Of a stretch of DNA of 64,000 nucleotides, positions 25,437 to 34,638 are shown one piece after another. The stretch covers positions 434,001-498,000 of the forward strand of contig NZ_LVWI01000002.1 in the NCBI RefSeq assembly GCF_001909055.1, read 5' to 3'. The first letter of the stretch is position 1. Every line of letters begins with the position of its first letter. This DNA comes from Paenibacillus helianthi. Lineage in GTDB: Bacteria; Bacillota; Bacilli; Paenibacillales; Paenibacillaceae. The notes beneath the pieces were generated by a model. It was not told the DNA's origin. It did no database searches and saw only the letters and a program-made list of their open reading frames with translations. The position numbers were made by a program, and so were the translations under genes.

Positions 25437-27320
25437 ATGTCACGCAAAAATGTAATGCTTGCCGGTCTGGTCACCGCCGCTTTTACCATAGCAGTTCTAA
25501 CGTTCACATTTCGTTCCGATGGAGAGCCTAAGCCGGGGCAGGCCTCTGTGCCTAATCCTTCACAGGAAAAAACGATTAAGAAGGCCGCACTTACTCAGGA
25601 TGTCATCGCCACTGACCGCTTGAACCGTGTAGATGTCAGCAAGCATCTGAGAACGATGCTCCTCGAGACGAATGGCAAAACGCCCGAGGATATTTCAGCA
25701 TATGCCAAACGTCTACAGCAGGGACACGGCCATATCACCATGCTGATGTGGATTGATTTCCAAACGAAGCAGACCAGTACCTTTAAATCATCCTTTCCAG
25801 AGGGAAGCGACCAGGAAAACAAACAGCTACTGAAGTATCTGAATACTGCAAAAGCCGCAATCAAGGGGCATCAGGCTTATGAATCCCCTTCTTTTATTAT
25901 CGGCAATAAAAAATATTATTTCACCGCCCAGCGCGATCAGCAAGGCCGTTATGGGGTCATCGCCCTGATTCATCAAAGGATCCTGGATAAGGTGGCTGAG
26001 CACCAGCTCAAGAATCTGCGGCTAATCCCCTATCCGAAGGAAGGCAAGTACCGCGTCGAATCAGTCCACGCCGATACTCTGAAGGATCTCACCGTCAAAA
26101 CTGGCCATGACAACGAGAATGCCAGCCATTATTACGAAAATGAGATTGTCGTCCGCTTCAAAAATGGTCACCCTACCGCAGGACAGCTGCAGACCATTGC
26201 CGCTGATATCCGCAGTAAGGAGCCGCGCAAACTCGGTTACGCCTACATTTTCCGCTCGGGGAAGATGAACTATACCCAGTTAAAAACCTATTTCAACGAC
26301 AAATGGCATCCGCAGTATACGGAACCTCACTATATGTATTTAACCAATGATGCCGTCAGCGAAAATAAAGCCACAGTAATTACACCGAATGATTTACTTT
26401 TTTCCGCTTACCAGTGGAATCTGCCGGCTATCGAAACTGAACAGGGCTGGAATCTGTCCAAAGGCAGCAAAGATGTCATTGTCGCGGTGGTAGATACCGG
26501 GGTGCAGGCAAATCATCCGGACCTCAAAGGCCAACTGCTTGCCGGATATAATGCCATAACGAAAACGTCCCCCCCTGACGATGATGTGGGTCACGGCACA
26601 CATGTTGCGGGAATTATAGGGGCATTAACCAATAACGGAGAAGGTGTGGCCGGCATCAGCTGGTATAATAAGATTCTCCCGGTAAAAGCACTAGACAACT
26701 CAGGTGCAGGCACTACCTATTCCGTAGCCGAAGGGATTATCTGGGCTGCAGACAAGGGTGCCAAAGTGATTAACCTCAGTCTGGGCAACTATGCCGATTC
26801 GCAATTTCTGCATGATGCGATTAAATATGCCTACGACCGCGATGTGGTAATTGTATCCGCTGCAGGAAATGACAATACAGAACGTCCTGGTTTTCCTGCC
26901 GCCTATCCCGAGGTCCTTGCAGTTGCTGCAACAAATGCCACGGGTGAAAGAGCTTCCTTCTCCAATTACGGGGAATATATTGATGTCGCCGCTCCCGGGG
27001 AGAGCATTGCGAGCACTTATCCCGACAACCAGTATGCGGCACTGTCCGGAACCTCGATGGCCAGCCCGCATGTTGCGGCACTCGCCGGACTGGTGCGTTC
27101 GCTGAACCCGGCTCTGACCAATAAGGAAGTAATGGCAATGATGACATCAAACGCCATAGATCTGGGTGATCCCGGCCATGACAAATATTACGGCTCAGGC
27201 CAAGTGGATATCTACAGGACTCTGCAGGCAGCAGCGGGAGGCGAGGTTCCGCTTCAGCTGTTCCCGCAACGTGTCGGCCGCCAGCTCAACAGTCTCCGGC
27301 AGAGTCTCGAAAATCATTAA
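25437..27320 (+). CDS. Subtilisin-like S8 serine protease with N-terminal anchor and long pro-region
   Basis: Extracytoplasmic serine protease, 627 aa. A signal or anchor segment (about residues 7-25) is followed by a 300-residue region of unknown fold, with a possible I9-like inhibitor part near EIVVRFKNG (about 236-300). The catalytic domain then has Asp353 (VVDTG), His386 (GHGTHVAG), Asn478 (AAGND) and Ser540 (GTSMASPHVA). All catalytic residues are intact. ATG 25437 has AAGGAG 8 nt upstream. Its stop overlaps that of the convergent MocR gene. Target proteins are unknown. Confidence 0.92.
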   Translation: MSRKNVMLAGLVTAAFTIAVLTFTFRSDGEPKPGQASVPNPSQEKTIKKAALTQDVIATDRLNRVDVSKHLRTMLLETNGKTPEDISAYAKRLQQGHGHITMLMWIDFQTKQTSTFKSSFPEGSDQENKQLLKYLNTAKAAIKGHQAYESPSFIIGNKKYYFTAQRDQQGRYGVIALIHQRILDKVAEHQLKNLRLIPYPKEGKYRVESVHADTLKDLTVKTGHDNENASHYYENEIVVRFKNGHPTAGQLQTIAADIRSKEPRKLGYAYIFRSGKMNYTQLKTYFNDKWHPQYTEPHYMYLTNDAVSENKATVITPNDLLFSAYQWNLPAIETEQGWNLSKGSKDVIVAVVDTGVQANHPDLKGQLLAGYNAITKTSPPDDDVGHGTHVAGIIGALTNNGEGVAGISWYNKILPVKALDNSGAGTTYSVAEGIIWAADKGAKVINLSLGNYADSQFLHDAIKYAYDRDVVIVSAAGNDNTERPGFPAAYPEVLAVAATNATGERASFSNYGEYIDVAAPGESIASTYPDNQYAALSGTSMASPHVAALAGLVRSLNPALTNKEVMAMMTSNAIDLGDPGHDKYYGSGQVDIYRTLQAAAGGEVPLQLFPQRVGRQLNSLRQSLENH

Positions 27321-28756
27321 TCCGAAGAGCGGAGATGCTTGTCCAGCAAAATAAGGAACAGCTTCAGGCCACGCTCCATATCCGCTTCCTTCATTTGCGA
27401 ATAGCACAAGCGGATATGTCTTGAAGGCTGATCACCGGCATAACACACATCGCCGGGCAGAAAAGAAATGCCCTCCTGCTCCGCCAGCTCATGGAGCTTC
27501 TTAATACCGGATGCGGAAGGAAGCTGCAGCCAAAGATTCAATCCTCCTTCGGGAAGAACCCATGTCACGCCCGGTGGGGCATATTGCTTCAGCAGCTTGG
27601 CAGCCTTCTCCATTCGTCTCCGGAGGGCAATCCGGAGTTTGCGGGCATAATCCTCATATTTATGGGCAATGAACGGGAGTATAGCCCCCTGCGTAAGCAG
27701 AGGACTTCCCAGATCACTGGCCGACTTGGCAGCGATCAGCCTGGACAGAATGTTCCCCTCAGCAGCCACACAGGCGATCCGGCAGCCCGGGGCAATGACT
27801 TTGCTGAAGCTTTTCATATATACTACATGCCCGTCCTCATCCATTGACTTGATTGAAGGGGGAGGCGGTGTGCGGAAATACAGGTCGCTGAACGGATCGT
27901 CCTCCACAATCAGACAGCGGTAGCTGCGGGCAAGCTCCAGCAGCCGCTGTCTTCTTGTTATGCTCATAGTGACACCGCTAGGATTCTGAAAGGTAGGGTT
28001 GGTATAGATCAGTTTGGGCGGCCTGGCATCACACAGCCGGGTTAGCACATCCACCCGCATCCCCTCATGATCCATAGGCACAAAGATCATCTCCGCTCCT
28101 CTTCCGGCAAAAACATCTATAGCCCCGGTATAACTAGGCGCTTCCAGATATACAGTATCCCCCGGACCCACAAAGGTCCGTGCTACAAGATCGATCCCCT
28201 GTTGTGTTCCACTGGTGATCATCAGCTCGGCGGAACTGATGTGTATGCCGCGAGGCTGCAAATGCCTGCGCATGATCTCACGCAGCTCTGGATCACCCTG
28301 AAAATTGCCGTAGGAAGCCATCAATTCAGGCTGGCCCGTTACCAATGCTGCCATGGTCGAACCAATCGGCTCGAGAGGAAGCAGTTCACTATGAATCGCT
28401 GCCAGATGGAATGGGAATTCCACCTCGGTGTAGTCAAAATTGCGCCACAGCTGTGCACGCGGCAAATAATCATCGTATCTGTCCTGCCAGCGTGTCCCGT
28501 TCCCTGCTCCGCTTGGCTCATGCTCCGCTACAAAGCAGCCTTTGCCCTGGCTGCATACAATATGTCCCCTCTTCTCCAAATCAGCGTAGGCTTTGCTCAC
28601 CGTAACCTGGCTTACTTTCAGTGTAACTGCCAGTCCCCTGACGGAGGGGAGCCGGGTTCCCGGCTGCAGGAGCCCGGAAGTGATCCGCTGAGCCAGCGTA
28701 TCACTGATTTGCTGCGGCAAGGCTTTGCTGCCGCTGCGGAGCAAATCGATATGCAT
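27317..28756 (-). CDS. MocR/GabR-type transcriptional regulator (GntR HTH plus aminotransferase domain)
   Basis: PLP-binding transcription regulator. Residues 1-75 form a GntR-type winged helix (LPSVRGLAVTLKVSQVTVSKAYADL). Residues about 110-470 form a class I aminotransferase fold with SFSK Lys319 as the PLP lysine. It is divergent from an aminotransferase gene with direct repeats in between, the usual layout for MocR control of a neighbour. Effector unknown. The ATG at 28756 is preceded by GGGAGG at a usable distance. The C-terminal stop overlaps the protease stop by 4 nt. Confidence 0.9.
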   Translation of the reverse strand: MHIDLLRSGSKALPQQISDTLAQRITSGLLQPGTRLPSVRGLAVTLKVSQVTVSKAYADLEKRGHIVCSQGKGCFVAEHEPSGAGNGTRWQDRYDDYLPRAQLWRNFDYTEVEFPFHLAAIHSELLPLEPIGSTMAALVTGQPELMASYGNFQGDPELREIMRRHLQPRGIHISSAELMITSGTQQGIDLVARTFVGPGDTVYLEAPSYTGAIDVFAGRGAEMIFVPMDHEGMRVDVLTRLCDARPPKLIYTNPTFQNPSGVTMSITRRQRLLELARSYRCLIVEDDPFSDLYFRTPPPPSIKSMDEDGHVVYMKSFSKVIAPGCRIACVAAEGNILSRLIAAKSASDLGSPLLTQGAILPFIAHKYEDYARKLRIALRRRMEKAAKLLKQYAPPGVTWVLPEGGLNLWLQLPSASGIKKLHELAEQEGISFLPGDVCYAGDQPSRHIRLCYSQMKEADMERGLKLFLILLDKHLRSSD

Positions 28757-28771
28757 TCTTCCGTCCTCCCA

Positions 28772-28820
28772 ACTGTTATATTCAGCGCTTTACTGTTATA
28801 CCGCTATGCCGTTATGATAC
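28772..28820. promoter_or_regulatory. Direct repeats in the MocR/aminotransferase intergenic region
   Basis: ACTGTTATA occurs at 28772-28780 and 28792-28800, exactly 20 bp apart, with an imperfect third copy (CCGTTATG) at 28809-28816. Direct repeats two helical turns apart suit a MocR dimer. A possible plus-strand -10 (TATGAT, 28814-28819) overlaps the third copy. Confidence 0.5.
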
Positions 28821-28853
28821 AACAAAATCAAAGCAGCGGGGGCGTATTTTTTT

Positions 28854-30089
28854 ATGAAGATTAATTTTTCAACTGCGGCACAACACCTGGGTTCCTCGGC
28901 AGTCCGTGAAATACTAAAGGTAACCCAAGGTAAAAATATAATATCGCTGGCCGGGGGATTGCCCGGAGAAGAATTATTTCCGATGCAGGCGGTCCGGGAT
29001 GCTTACAACAAGGCGCTAGCTGCGGATACTTCAGCCCTTCAGTATGGCTTGACCGAAGGCTATCTGCCGCTTCGTGAACAAATCGCTGCAAGACTCACCG
29101 GACAGGGGATTGCTGTGTCTGCTTCCGACATGATTCTGACTACAGGCTCGCAGCAGGCTTTGGATCTGCTATGCAAAATTATGCTCGACCCTGGCGACAG
29201 TGTGCTTGTAGAAGCGCCTACTTATCTGGCTGCGCTTCAGGTGCTTGGCTCTTACCGTGCGGACATCCACACTGTCAAGAGTGACGAACACGGTATGCTC
29301 CCGGATCATCTGGAGGAGCAGCTTCGCATCCAGCGGCCCAAGCTGTTGTATGCCGTTCCTACCTTCAACAATCCCTCGGGTGCCACCTGGAGCAGGGAAC
29401 GCCGCGAACAGACAGTAGAATTATGCCGGCGCTACAATGTTCTTATTCTTGAAGACAATCCGTATGGGGAAATTACCTTCGATGATGCTCAAGGCGCATA
29501 CCCTCCTACTCTTGCAGCGATTGATCGAAGCGGTGAAGGCGAATCCTGTGTAGTCTACACAGGAACCTTCTCCAAAATCGTCGCCCCGGGGCTGCGCACC
29601 GGCTGGATCATCGGGCCTCCTGAATTGATCCAAGTGATCACCAAAGCCAAACAGGCTGCAGATTTGCATTCAAGCGCTATTGACCAGCGGGCGCTGTCCG
29701 AACTGCTGCATAACTTTGACCTTGAGGAGCATATCCGCCTGATTTCGCGCGAGTACCATTCGCGGATGAAACTGCTCTCCGGTGAGCTGGCATCCCGTGG
29801 CTGGGAAGGCACTCATTTTCTTGAGCCGCGGGGCGGTATGTTCCTGTGGCTGACATTGGCCGAACACATTAACGCTGCTAAGCTGCTTCCTTATGCCGTC
29901 CGGCAAGGCGTAGCTTTTGTACCCGGCGAGGTGTTCTATTCCGAGCAGCCGCACAGGAATACAATGCGGCTCAATTTCACTCATACGCCGCCTGAGCTTA
30001 TGCAAATTGCCGTGCAGCGGCTGGATGAAGCCCTGAACATATACGGGCAAAGTGCAGAAGCCTCGCAGCCGATTGCTCAAGCAGATTAA
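28854..30089 (+). CDS. PLP-dependent aminotransferase (2-aminoadipate/aromatic, LysN-like)
   Basis: Fold type I aminotransferase, 411 aa, with NNPSG, EDNPYGEI and the PLP lysine in TGTFSKIVAPGLRTGW (Lys241). It resembles the LysN/ARO8-type group that transaminates 2-aminoadipate, aromatic or branched-chain amino acids; the exact substrate is not readable. ATG 28854 has GGGGGCG 9 nt upstream. It is probably controlled by the divergent MocR protein. Confidence 0.88.
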   Translation: MKINFSTAAQHLGSSAVREILKVTQGKNIISLAGGLPGEELFPMQAVRDAYNKALAADTSALQYGLTEGYLPLREQIAARLTGQGIAVSASDMILTTGSQQALDLLCKIMLDPGDSVLVEAPTYLAALQVLGSYRADIHTVKSDEHGMLPDHLEEQLRIQRPKLLYAVPTFNNPSGATWSRERREQTVELCRRYNVLILEDNPYGEITFDDAQGAYPPTLAAIDRSGEGESCVVYTGTFSKIVAPGLRTGWIIGPPELIQVITKAKQAADLHSSAIDQRALSELLHNFDLEEHIRLISREYHSRMKLLSGELASRGWEGTHFLEPRGGMFLWLTLAEHINAAKLLPYAVRQGVAFVPGEVFYSEQPHRNTMRLNFTHTPPELMQIAVQRLDEALNIYGQSAEASQPIAQAD

Positions 30090-30130
30090 ACAACAGTTCA
30101 GCATATAAAGTCCTATATTTATACAAATAA

Positions 30131-30152
30131 GCGGCCCTCCGAGGAGGGCCGC
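30131..30152. terminator. Terminator shared by rnpB and the aminotransferase gene
   Basis: A perfect 10-bp GCGGCCCTCC/GGAGGGCCGC stem with a 2-nt gap. TTATTT follows on the minus strand and TGTCTT on the plus strand, so it can serve both convergent transcripts. Confidence 0.8.
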
Positions 30153-30199
30153 TGTCTTATGATTAAACCAGTTGAATTCAACAATACTTGTAAGTTGTC

Positions 30200-30627
30200 A
30201 GTTAGGAAAGTTTGCCGTAAGCCGGGTTCTGTGCTCGTCGTGGTTCAAACGGGAACTACCCTCCCACCATAAGCGACAATCATCTATCTAGGCCGTACAT
30301 TACTGCACAGCTCCAGCGACCAACCTAGACGCGCCTCAGGCGAAGGCTGCTTCTTCCGTAAGGAGAAGCTGCGTCTCATTAGGTCTTGCTCCAGATGGGG
30401 TTTACCAGGAACGAAGTCACCAGCGTTCCTCGGGGTCTCTTACACCTCGGTTCCATCCTTGCCTGTGCCGCCCGAAAGCGGCCATCGGCGGTCCATTTCT
30501 GTGGCACTATCCTTCGGCTCGCGCCGACTGGACGTTATCCAGCACCCTGCCTTGTGGAGCCCGGACTTTCCTCCCGCGGCGTCTTCACGCGCACCGGCGA
30601 TTGTCTGTCAAACTTTCCTGAACAACA
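30200..30627 (-). ncRNA. rnpB: RNase P RNA (class A-like)
   Basis: Catalytic RNA that removes tRNA 5' leaders. On the minus strand it reads GAGGAAAGTCCGGGCTCC, then GGCAGGGTGC, ACCGCCGATGGCC, GGTAAACCCC, GGAGCAAGACCTAAT, GGCCTAGATAGATGATTGTC and ACAGAACCCGGCTTA. These blocks match conserved RNase P positions and resemble the E. coli class A form more than the B. subtilis class B form. The ends pair as P1: AGGAAAGTTTG with CAAACTTTCCT (30609-30619 and 30204-30214). Ends are estimated from the promoter and P1. It lies downstream of the Nif3 gene with its own promoter. Confidence 0.95.
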
Positions 30628-30633
30628 TTGTAT

Positions 30634-30662
30634 ATTATACAGACTTGCACCTTGGCGCACAA
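30634..30662 (-). promoter_or_regulatory. rnpB: rnpB promoter
   Basis: TTGTGC (30662-30657), 17-nt spacer and perfect TATAAT (30639-30634) on the minus strand, about 7 nt before the predicted RNA 5' end. Confidence 0.8.
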
Positions 30663-30678
30663 GTGTAAAAATGTGGTT

Positions 30679-31794
30679 TTACAGGAATGCAAAAGGCTCC
30701 GTGTTCACTTGAGAGACATGCACAGCTGTATCATATTTATGCTCAGTCAGCTTGCCCGTCATCCATTCGGCTACCTTCACTTTCATAATCTTCTCTGCAT
30801 TATGTCCCGGATCAATCAGGGCGATACCTGCCAGAGCAGCGTCCTGGGCTGTATGATAGTCAATGTCTCCAGTCACCAGCACATCTGCTCCTTTGAAGAT
30901 GGCACTGTTGTAATACTTTGCCCCGGAGCCCCCCATTACGGCAGCTTTACGGATGGGGCGGTTCAAATCGCCGACGACGCGCACATGGTCCACCTGTAGT
31001 CCGCTTTTGACCGTTTCAATGAATTGGCCTAACGTTGTCGGCTCCTTAAGCTTCCCGACCCGGCCCAGTCCGAAGCTGCGGCCCTTGAGGTCCATGGAAT
31101 AGAGGTCATATGCCACCTCTTCGTAAGGATGGGCCTTCAGCATGGCCTGCACAACTTTGTTCCGGATGGGCAGGGGCACAATCGTTTCAATGCGGATTTC
31201 CTCCGCATGCTCCAGCTTGCCCTGCTCCCCAAGGAACGGATCAGAGCCTTCTCTCGGGATGAACGTGCCGTACCCTTCAATATTGAAGCTGCAGTGGCTG
31301 TAATTGCCAATCCAGCCGGCACCGGCATTCAGGATGGCATCCAGCACCTTCTGGTGATGATCCTTTGGCACGAAGACCACCAGCTTGGACAACTGTTCAG
31401 TATGGATATCCTTGATCGGAGAACCTTCCTGAATGCCGAGAGCTTCAGCCATCCAATCATTCATGCCGCCTTCTGCCACATCCAGATTCGTATGGCTGAT
31501 ATAGACGGCAATATCATTTTTGATCAGCTTCTCATAGAGCCTGCCCATTGGAGTATCGGTCTGAATTCCCTTGATCGGGCGGAAAATAATCGCATGGTGG
31601 GCGATGATCAGATTGCAACCCCGGACGATAGCCTCGTCCACAACGGTTTCATTCACATCAAGCGCCACAAGGACGCCGGTAATTTCCTTTTGCAGAGATC
31701 CCAGCTGAAGGCCTACGTTATCCCATTCCTCCGCCAGATGTTTGGGAGCAAGCTGCTCCATATAACCGATTACCGTTTGGCCTTTGGCAAACAT
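30679..31794 (-). CDS. yqfO: Nif3-like dinuclear metal centre protein (YqfO family)
   Basis: A 371-aa NIF3/DUF34 protein that forms hexameric rings with a dinuclear metal site; cellular role still unsettled (GTP cyclohydrolase I type 2-like). Metal ligands are visible in IIAHHAIIF, SHTNLDVA and, near the C-terminus, VTGDIDYHTAQDA. The middle third (about 130-230) is the inserted domain found in Bacillus YqfO. ATG 31794 has GGAGGTG 5 nt upstream and overlaps the trmK 3' end by 25 nt, so translation is coupled. Confidence 0.92.
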   Translation of the reverse strand: MFAKGQTVIGYMEQLAPKHLAEEWDNVGLQLGSLQKEITGVLVALDVNETVVDEAIVRGCNLIIAHHAIIFRPIKGIQTDTPMGRLYEKLIKNDIAVYISHTNLDVAEGGMNDWMAEALGIQEGSPIKDIHTEQLSKLVVFVPKDHHQKVLDAILNAGAGWIGNYSHCSFNIEGYGTFIPREGSDPFLGEQGKLEHAEEIRIETIVPLPIRNKVVQAMLKAHPYEEVAYDLYSMDLKGRSFGLGRVGKLKEPTTLGQFIETVKSGLQVDHVRVVGDLNRPIRKAAVMGGSGAKYYNSAIFKGADVLVTGDIDYHTAQDAALAGIALIDPGHNAEKIMKVKVAEWMTGKLTEHKYDTAVHVSQVNTEPFAFL

Positions 31795-32546
31795 TCCAGC
31801 ACCTCCGTAATTCGTCTGATCTGTGCTTTGATCTTGCCGCGTTTCTCCTCTGCAGATTCAAGCTCTGAGCGTGACAGAGAAGTTAGAATACCTTCGAGCT
31901 TATCAATCTCCCCTTGCCACTTGGCGAAGAAGGCTTCATTGGGCGCCTGAAGCAGCCAAGGTCCCATCTCCAGCAGCAGCTCACGGTCACATACCACACC
32001 GGAAGACAACCTAAGCTCCTGGTACAGCTGTTCATTCGTAATTCCGGCAGCCGCCGCTTCCCTCACTGCCGTCAGAATTTCATAGATCTTGCCGTCTTCC
32101 TCCAGAATATGCTCGGCGGTAAGTACCCACCCGTGGTTCAAAAGCCAGCGGCGGAGAATATCCTCTCCCACATTCGGCTGCAGCGCGAGGGTTTTGACAC
32201 CTTCCAGCCTGCCAAGGTTCAACCCACGATCCAGGATCGAAGCAATGAGGGCTCCCCCCATACCTGCTATGGTAATGCAATCCACTTCTCCAGGCTCCAG
32301 TACCTCAAGCCCATCCCCATGTCGTACGGCAATCGCCTTCCCGAGTCCGGCCTCTGCAACCCCTCTTCGGGCAGCTTCAAACGGCCCCGGGTTCACCTCT
32401 CCTGCAATAGCAGACCGTACCCGTCCGCTCCCAACAGCCGCTACAGGCAAAAGCGCATGATCCGATCCGATATCGGCGACCACGCTGCCCTGCGGAATTT
32501 GCTCCAGTACAACCTGAAGCCGTCTTGATAATTTATTGTTATTCAT
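31770..32546 (-). CDS. trmK: tRNA (adenine-22-N1)-methyltransferase TrmK
   Basis: SAM-dependent enzyme that methylates A22 of certain tRNAs. It has a Rossmann SAM motif VVADIGSDHALLP, a catalytic-region motif IAGMGG and LQPNVGEDILRRWL, followed by a C-terminal coiled region. Start is the ATG at 32546 (MNNNKLSRRL) inside an ATGA overlap with the upstream gene stop, after GGGTGA. The longer frame to 32567 is unlikely. The trmK-nif3 pair next to sigA is conserved in Bacillales. Confidence 0.93.
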   Translation of the reverse strand: MNNNKLSRRLQVVLEQIPQGSVVADIGSDHALLPVAAVGSGRVRSAIAGEVNPGPFEAARRGVAEAGLGKAIAVRHGDGLEVLEPGEVDCITIAGMGGALIASILDRGLNLGRLEGVKTLALQPNVGEDILRRWLLNHGWVLTAEHILEEDGKIYEILTAVREAAAAGITNEQLYQELRLSSGVVCDRELLLEMGPWLLQAPNEAFFAKWQGEIDKLEGILTSLSRSELESAEEKRGKIKAQIRRITEVLECLPKAKR

Positions 32547-33367
32547 GAAGTCACCCACGGTATCCATTTTTTACGAAATATAAACAGCAGAGCAAGACCT
32601 GCCGCGATCTTCAATATCAGTATTAGCGAAACCCACTGTGGAAAATCAGGTCTCAGCAGCAATGCGTCGATCTCAGGCATAATCCACAGCAAAACACCAA
32701 CGCCCAGGTAGACTCCTGAAACACCATTCACCCGGTGATGCAGCAGCCAGCTCAGCCATACCATAAGCACACACAGCGGCAGATACAGCAGCTCCAGTTC
32801 AAGAATAGAGGCATCCGGACGCACCTGACCGAAGAATCCGGCATAGAGCAGGGTCCAGAAAGCAAAGCCGCAAAAATGCAAAAGGCTAATGCGGAGGAGA
32901 AAACCAAGAACGACCCACAGCAGTCCGCAGCCTGCAATCAGCAAAGGCCTCCAGAAGTCCGGGTCCAGGTTATGTAGTGCAATCAGCCATAATCCGAATC
33001 CCAGCGTTAATATGCTGCCTATCCCTGCGAGCATGAGACTGATCATGTTGTTCCGGTCCCGGTAAATGGCGGAGTAGCCATAACAAACAATTAGGACACA
33101 GAGTGCTGTTGCAAGTTGCAAAGGCCAGGGAAAAACGCTAAAATAAAGACTAATCAAGAAAATCAAGGAAATAATTCCAAAACCAAACAGCCAAATTTTG
33201 ATGCTTCCCTGCTGAAGATTGCGGAATGAAATCGGATTGCTGTCCTTCGCCTCTGCCTCATCATCATAGAGGTTGGTCAGGAAATCACAATACTGCTCCG
33301 GCAACACTTTACTTCTTCTCCAGTACTGAATTTCTCTTAAAATAATTTCACGTTTTTCCAAGTTCAA
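32543..33367 (-). CDS. Hypothetical multispanning membrane protein
   Basis: A 274-aa protein with a 60-residue cytoplasmic N-terminus (REIQYWRRSKVLPEQYCDFL) followed by eight or so hydrophobic segments. The N-terminal pattern recalls DUF2157-type membrane proteins, but I cannot assign a function. The start is TTG at 33367 with GAGGG about 8 nt upstream. It occupies the place of cccA between sigA and trmK in B. subtilis and shares ATGA with trmK. Confidence 0.75.
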   Translation of the reverse strand: MNLEKREIILREIQYWRRSKVLPEQYCDFLTNLYDDEAEAKDSNPISFRNLQQGSIKIWLFGFGIISLIFLISLYFSVFPWPLQLATALCVLIVCYGYSAIYRDRNNMISLMLAGIGSILTLGFGLWLIALHNLDPDFWRPLLIAGCGLLWVVLGFLLRISLLHFCGFAFWTLLYAGFFGQVRPDASILELELLYLPLCVLMVWLSWLLHHRVNGVSGVYLGVGVLLWIMPEIDALLLRPDFPQWVSLILILKIAAGLALLFIFRKKWIPWVTS

Positions 33368-33416
33368 CGGCTCAACCCTCTTTCGGACCTTGACTCTGGC
33401 ACTTGCTTCTATTCAA

Positions 33417-33452
33417 GATAAAAGACCTCCTGCCACCGTGCAGCAGAAGGTC
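33417..33452 (-). terminator. Terminator after sigA
   Basis: GACCT-CTGC/GCAG-AGGTC stem with one mismatch, loop of about 9 nt, then TTTTATC on the minus strand. Confidence 0.85.
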
Positions 33453-33464
33453 GGTTCATAACAA

Positions 33465-34598
33465 CTATTCGAGGAAATCCTTAAGACGTTTGCTGCGGCT
33501 CGGATGGCGAAGCTTACGCAAGGCCTTCGCCTCAATCTGGCGAATCCGCTCACGGGTAACGCCGAACACTTTGCCGACTTCCTCGAGCGTTCTCGTCCGT
33601 CCGTCATCCAGGCCAAAACGCAGACGAAGCACATTCTCTTCACGCTCGGTTAGCGTGTCCAGCACATCCTCCAGCTGTTCCTTCAGCAGTTCATAAGCAG
33701 CCGCATCCGCAGGCGCAAGGGCCTCCTGATCCTCGATGAAATCACCCAAATGCGAATCATCCTCTTCACCAATCGGTGTTTCCAGCGATACCGGCTCCTG
33801 GGCAATCTTCATAATTTCTCTGACCTTTTCAACTGTCAGTTCCATCTCGGCGGCAATTTCTTCCGGCGACGGCTCACGTCCAAGCTCCTGCAGCAGCTGA
33901 CGGGATACCCGGATCAGCTTGTTAATGGTTTCTACCATGTGTACCGGAATACGGATCGTACGGGCCTGGTCTGCAATCGCCCGTGTGATAGCCTGACGAA
34001 TCCACCAGGTCGCGTACGTACTGAATTTGAATCCTTTGTTATGGTCAAACTTCTCAACGGCTTTGATCAGACCCATATTGCCTTCCTGAATCAGGTCCAG
34101 GAACAGCATTCCGCGTCCGACATACCGTTTGGCGATACTAACTACGAGACGCAGGTTCGCTTCAGCCAGACGGCGTTTCGCTTCCTCATCCCCGTTTTTG
34201 ATTCTCATCGCCAGTTCTACCTCGTCGTCAGCCGACAACAGCGGCACCCGTCCAATTTCCTTCAGATACATCCGGACCGGGTCATTAATCTTAATTCCGG
34301 GCGGGAGTGACAAATCGTCGTCGAAGCTGAAATCATCGCTGTCTTTGTCCTCATTATCCTCACTTGGACGGAGGCTGTTCACCTCTTCGTCATTCTCATT
34401 CACAACCTCGATACCCAAATCACTCAGTTGCTCGTAGAACTCCTCCATTTGCTCGGGGTCCTGATCAAACGGCGACAATTTCTCCATAATATCTTTGTAG
34501 TTCAATGATGATCTTTTCTTGCCTTGCTCAATAAGCTGGTCCTTCACCTGATCCAGAGTAAATTCCGCTTCCAGTTCAGTGTGCTGATCGTTCGCCAT
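33465..34598 (-). CDS. sigA: Primary RNA polymerase sigma factor SigA (RpoD)
   Basis: Vegetative sigma factor, 377 aa. Region 1.1 is N-terminal (about 10-80). Region 1.2 includes [16 protein letters not shown]. Region 2 includes [21 protein letters not shown] and the -10 reading [20 protein letters not shown]. Region 4 has the -35 helix-turn-helix [23 protein letters not shown] 34598 follows GGAGGAGGGAGTCG. It is 40 nt downstream of dnaG, the classic dnaG-sigA macromolecular-synthesis operon. Confidence 0.97.
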   Translation of the reverse strand: MANDQHTELEAEFTLDQVKDQLIEQGKKRSSLNYKDIMEKLSPFDQDPEQMEEFYEQLSDLGIEVVNENDEEVNSLRPSEDNEDKDSDDFSFDDDLSLPPGIKINDPVRMYLKEIGRVPLLSADDEVELAMRIKNGDEEAKRRLAEANLRLVVSIAKRYVGRGMLFLDLIQEGNMGLIKAVEKFDHNKGFKFSTYATWWIRQAITRAIADQARTIRIPVHMVETINKLIRVSRQLLQELGREPSPEEIAAEMELTVEKVREIMKIAQEPVSLETPIGEEDDSHLGDFIEDQEALAPADAAAYELLKEQLEDVLDTLTEREENVLRLRFGLDDGRTRTLEEVGKVFGVTRERIRQIEAKALRKLRHPSRSKRLKDFLE

Positions 34599-34638
34599 AA
34601 TTCGACTCCCTCCTCCCTAGGTACATCCTGTCAACTGC

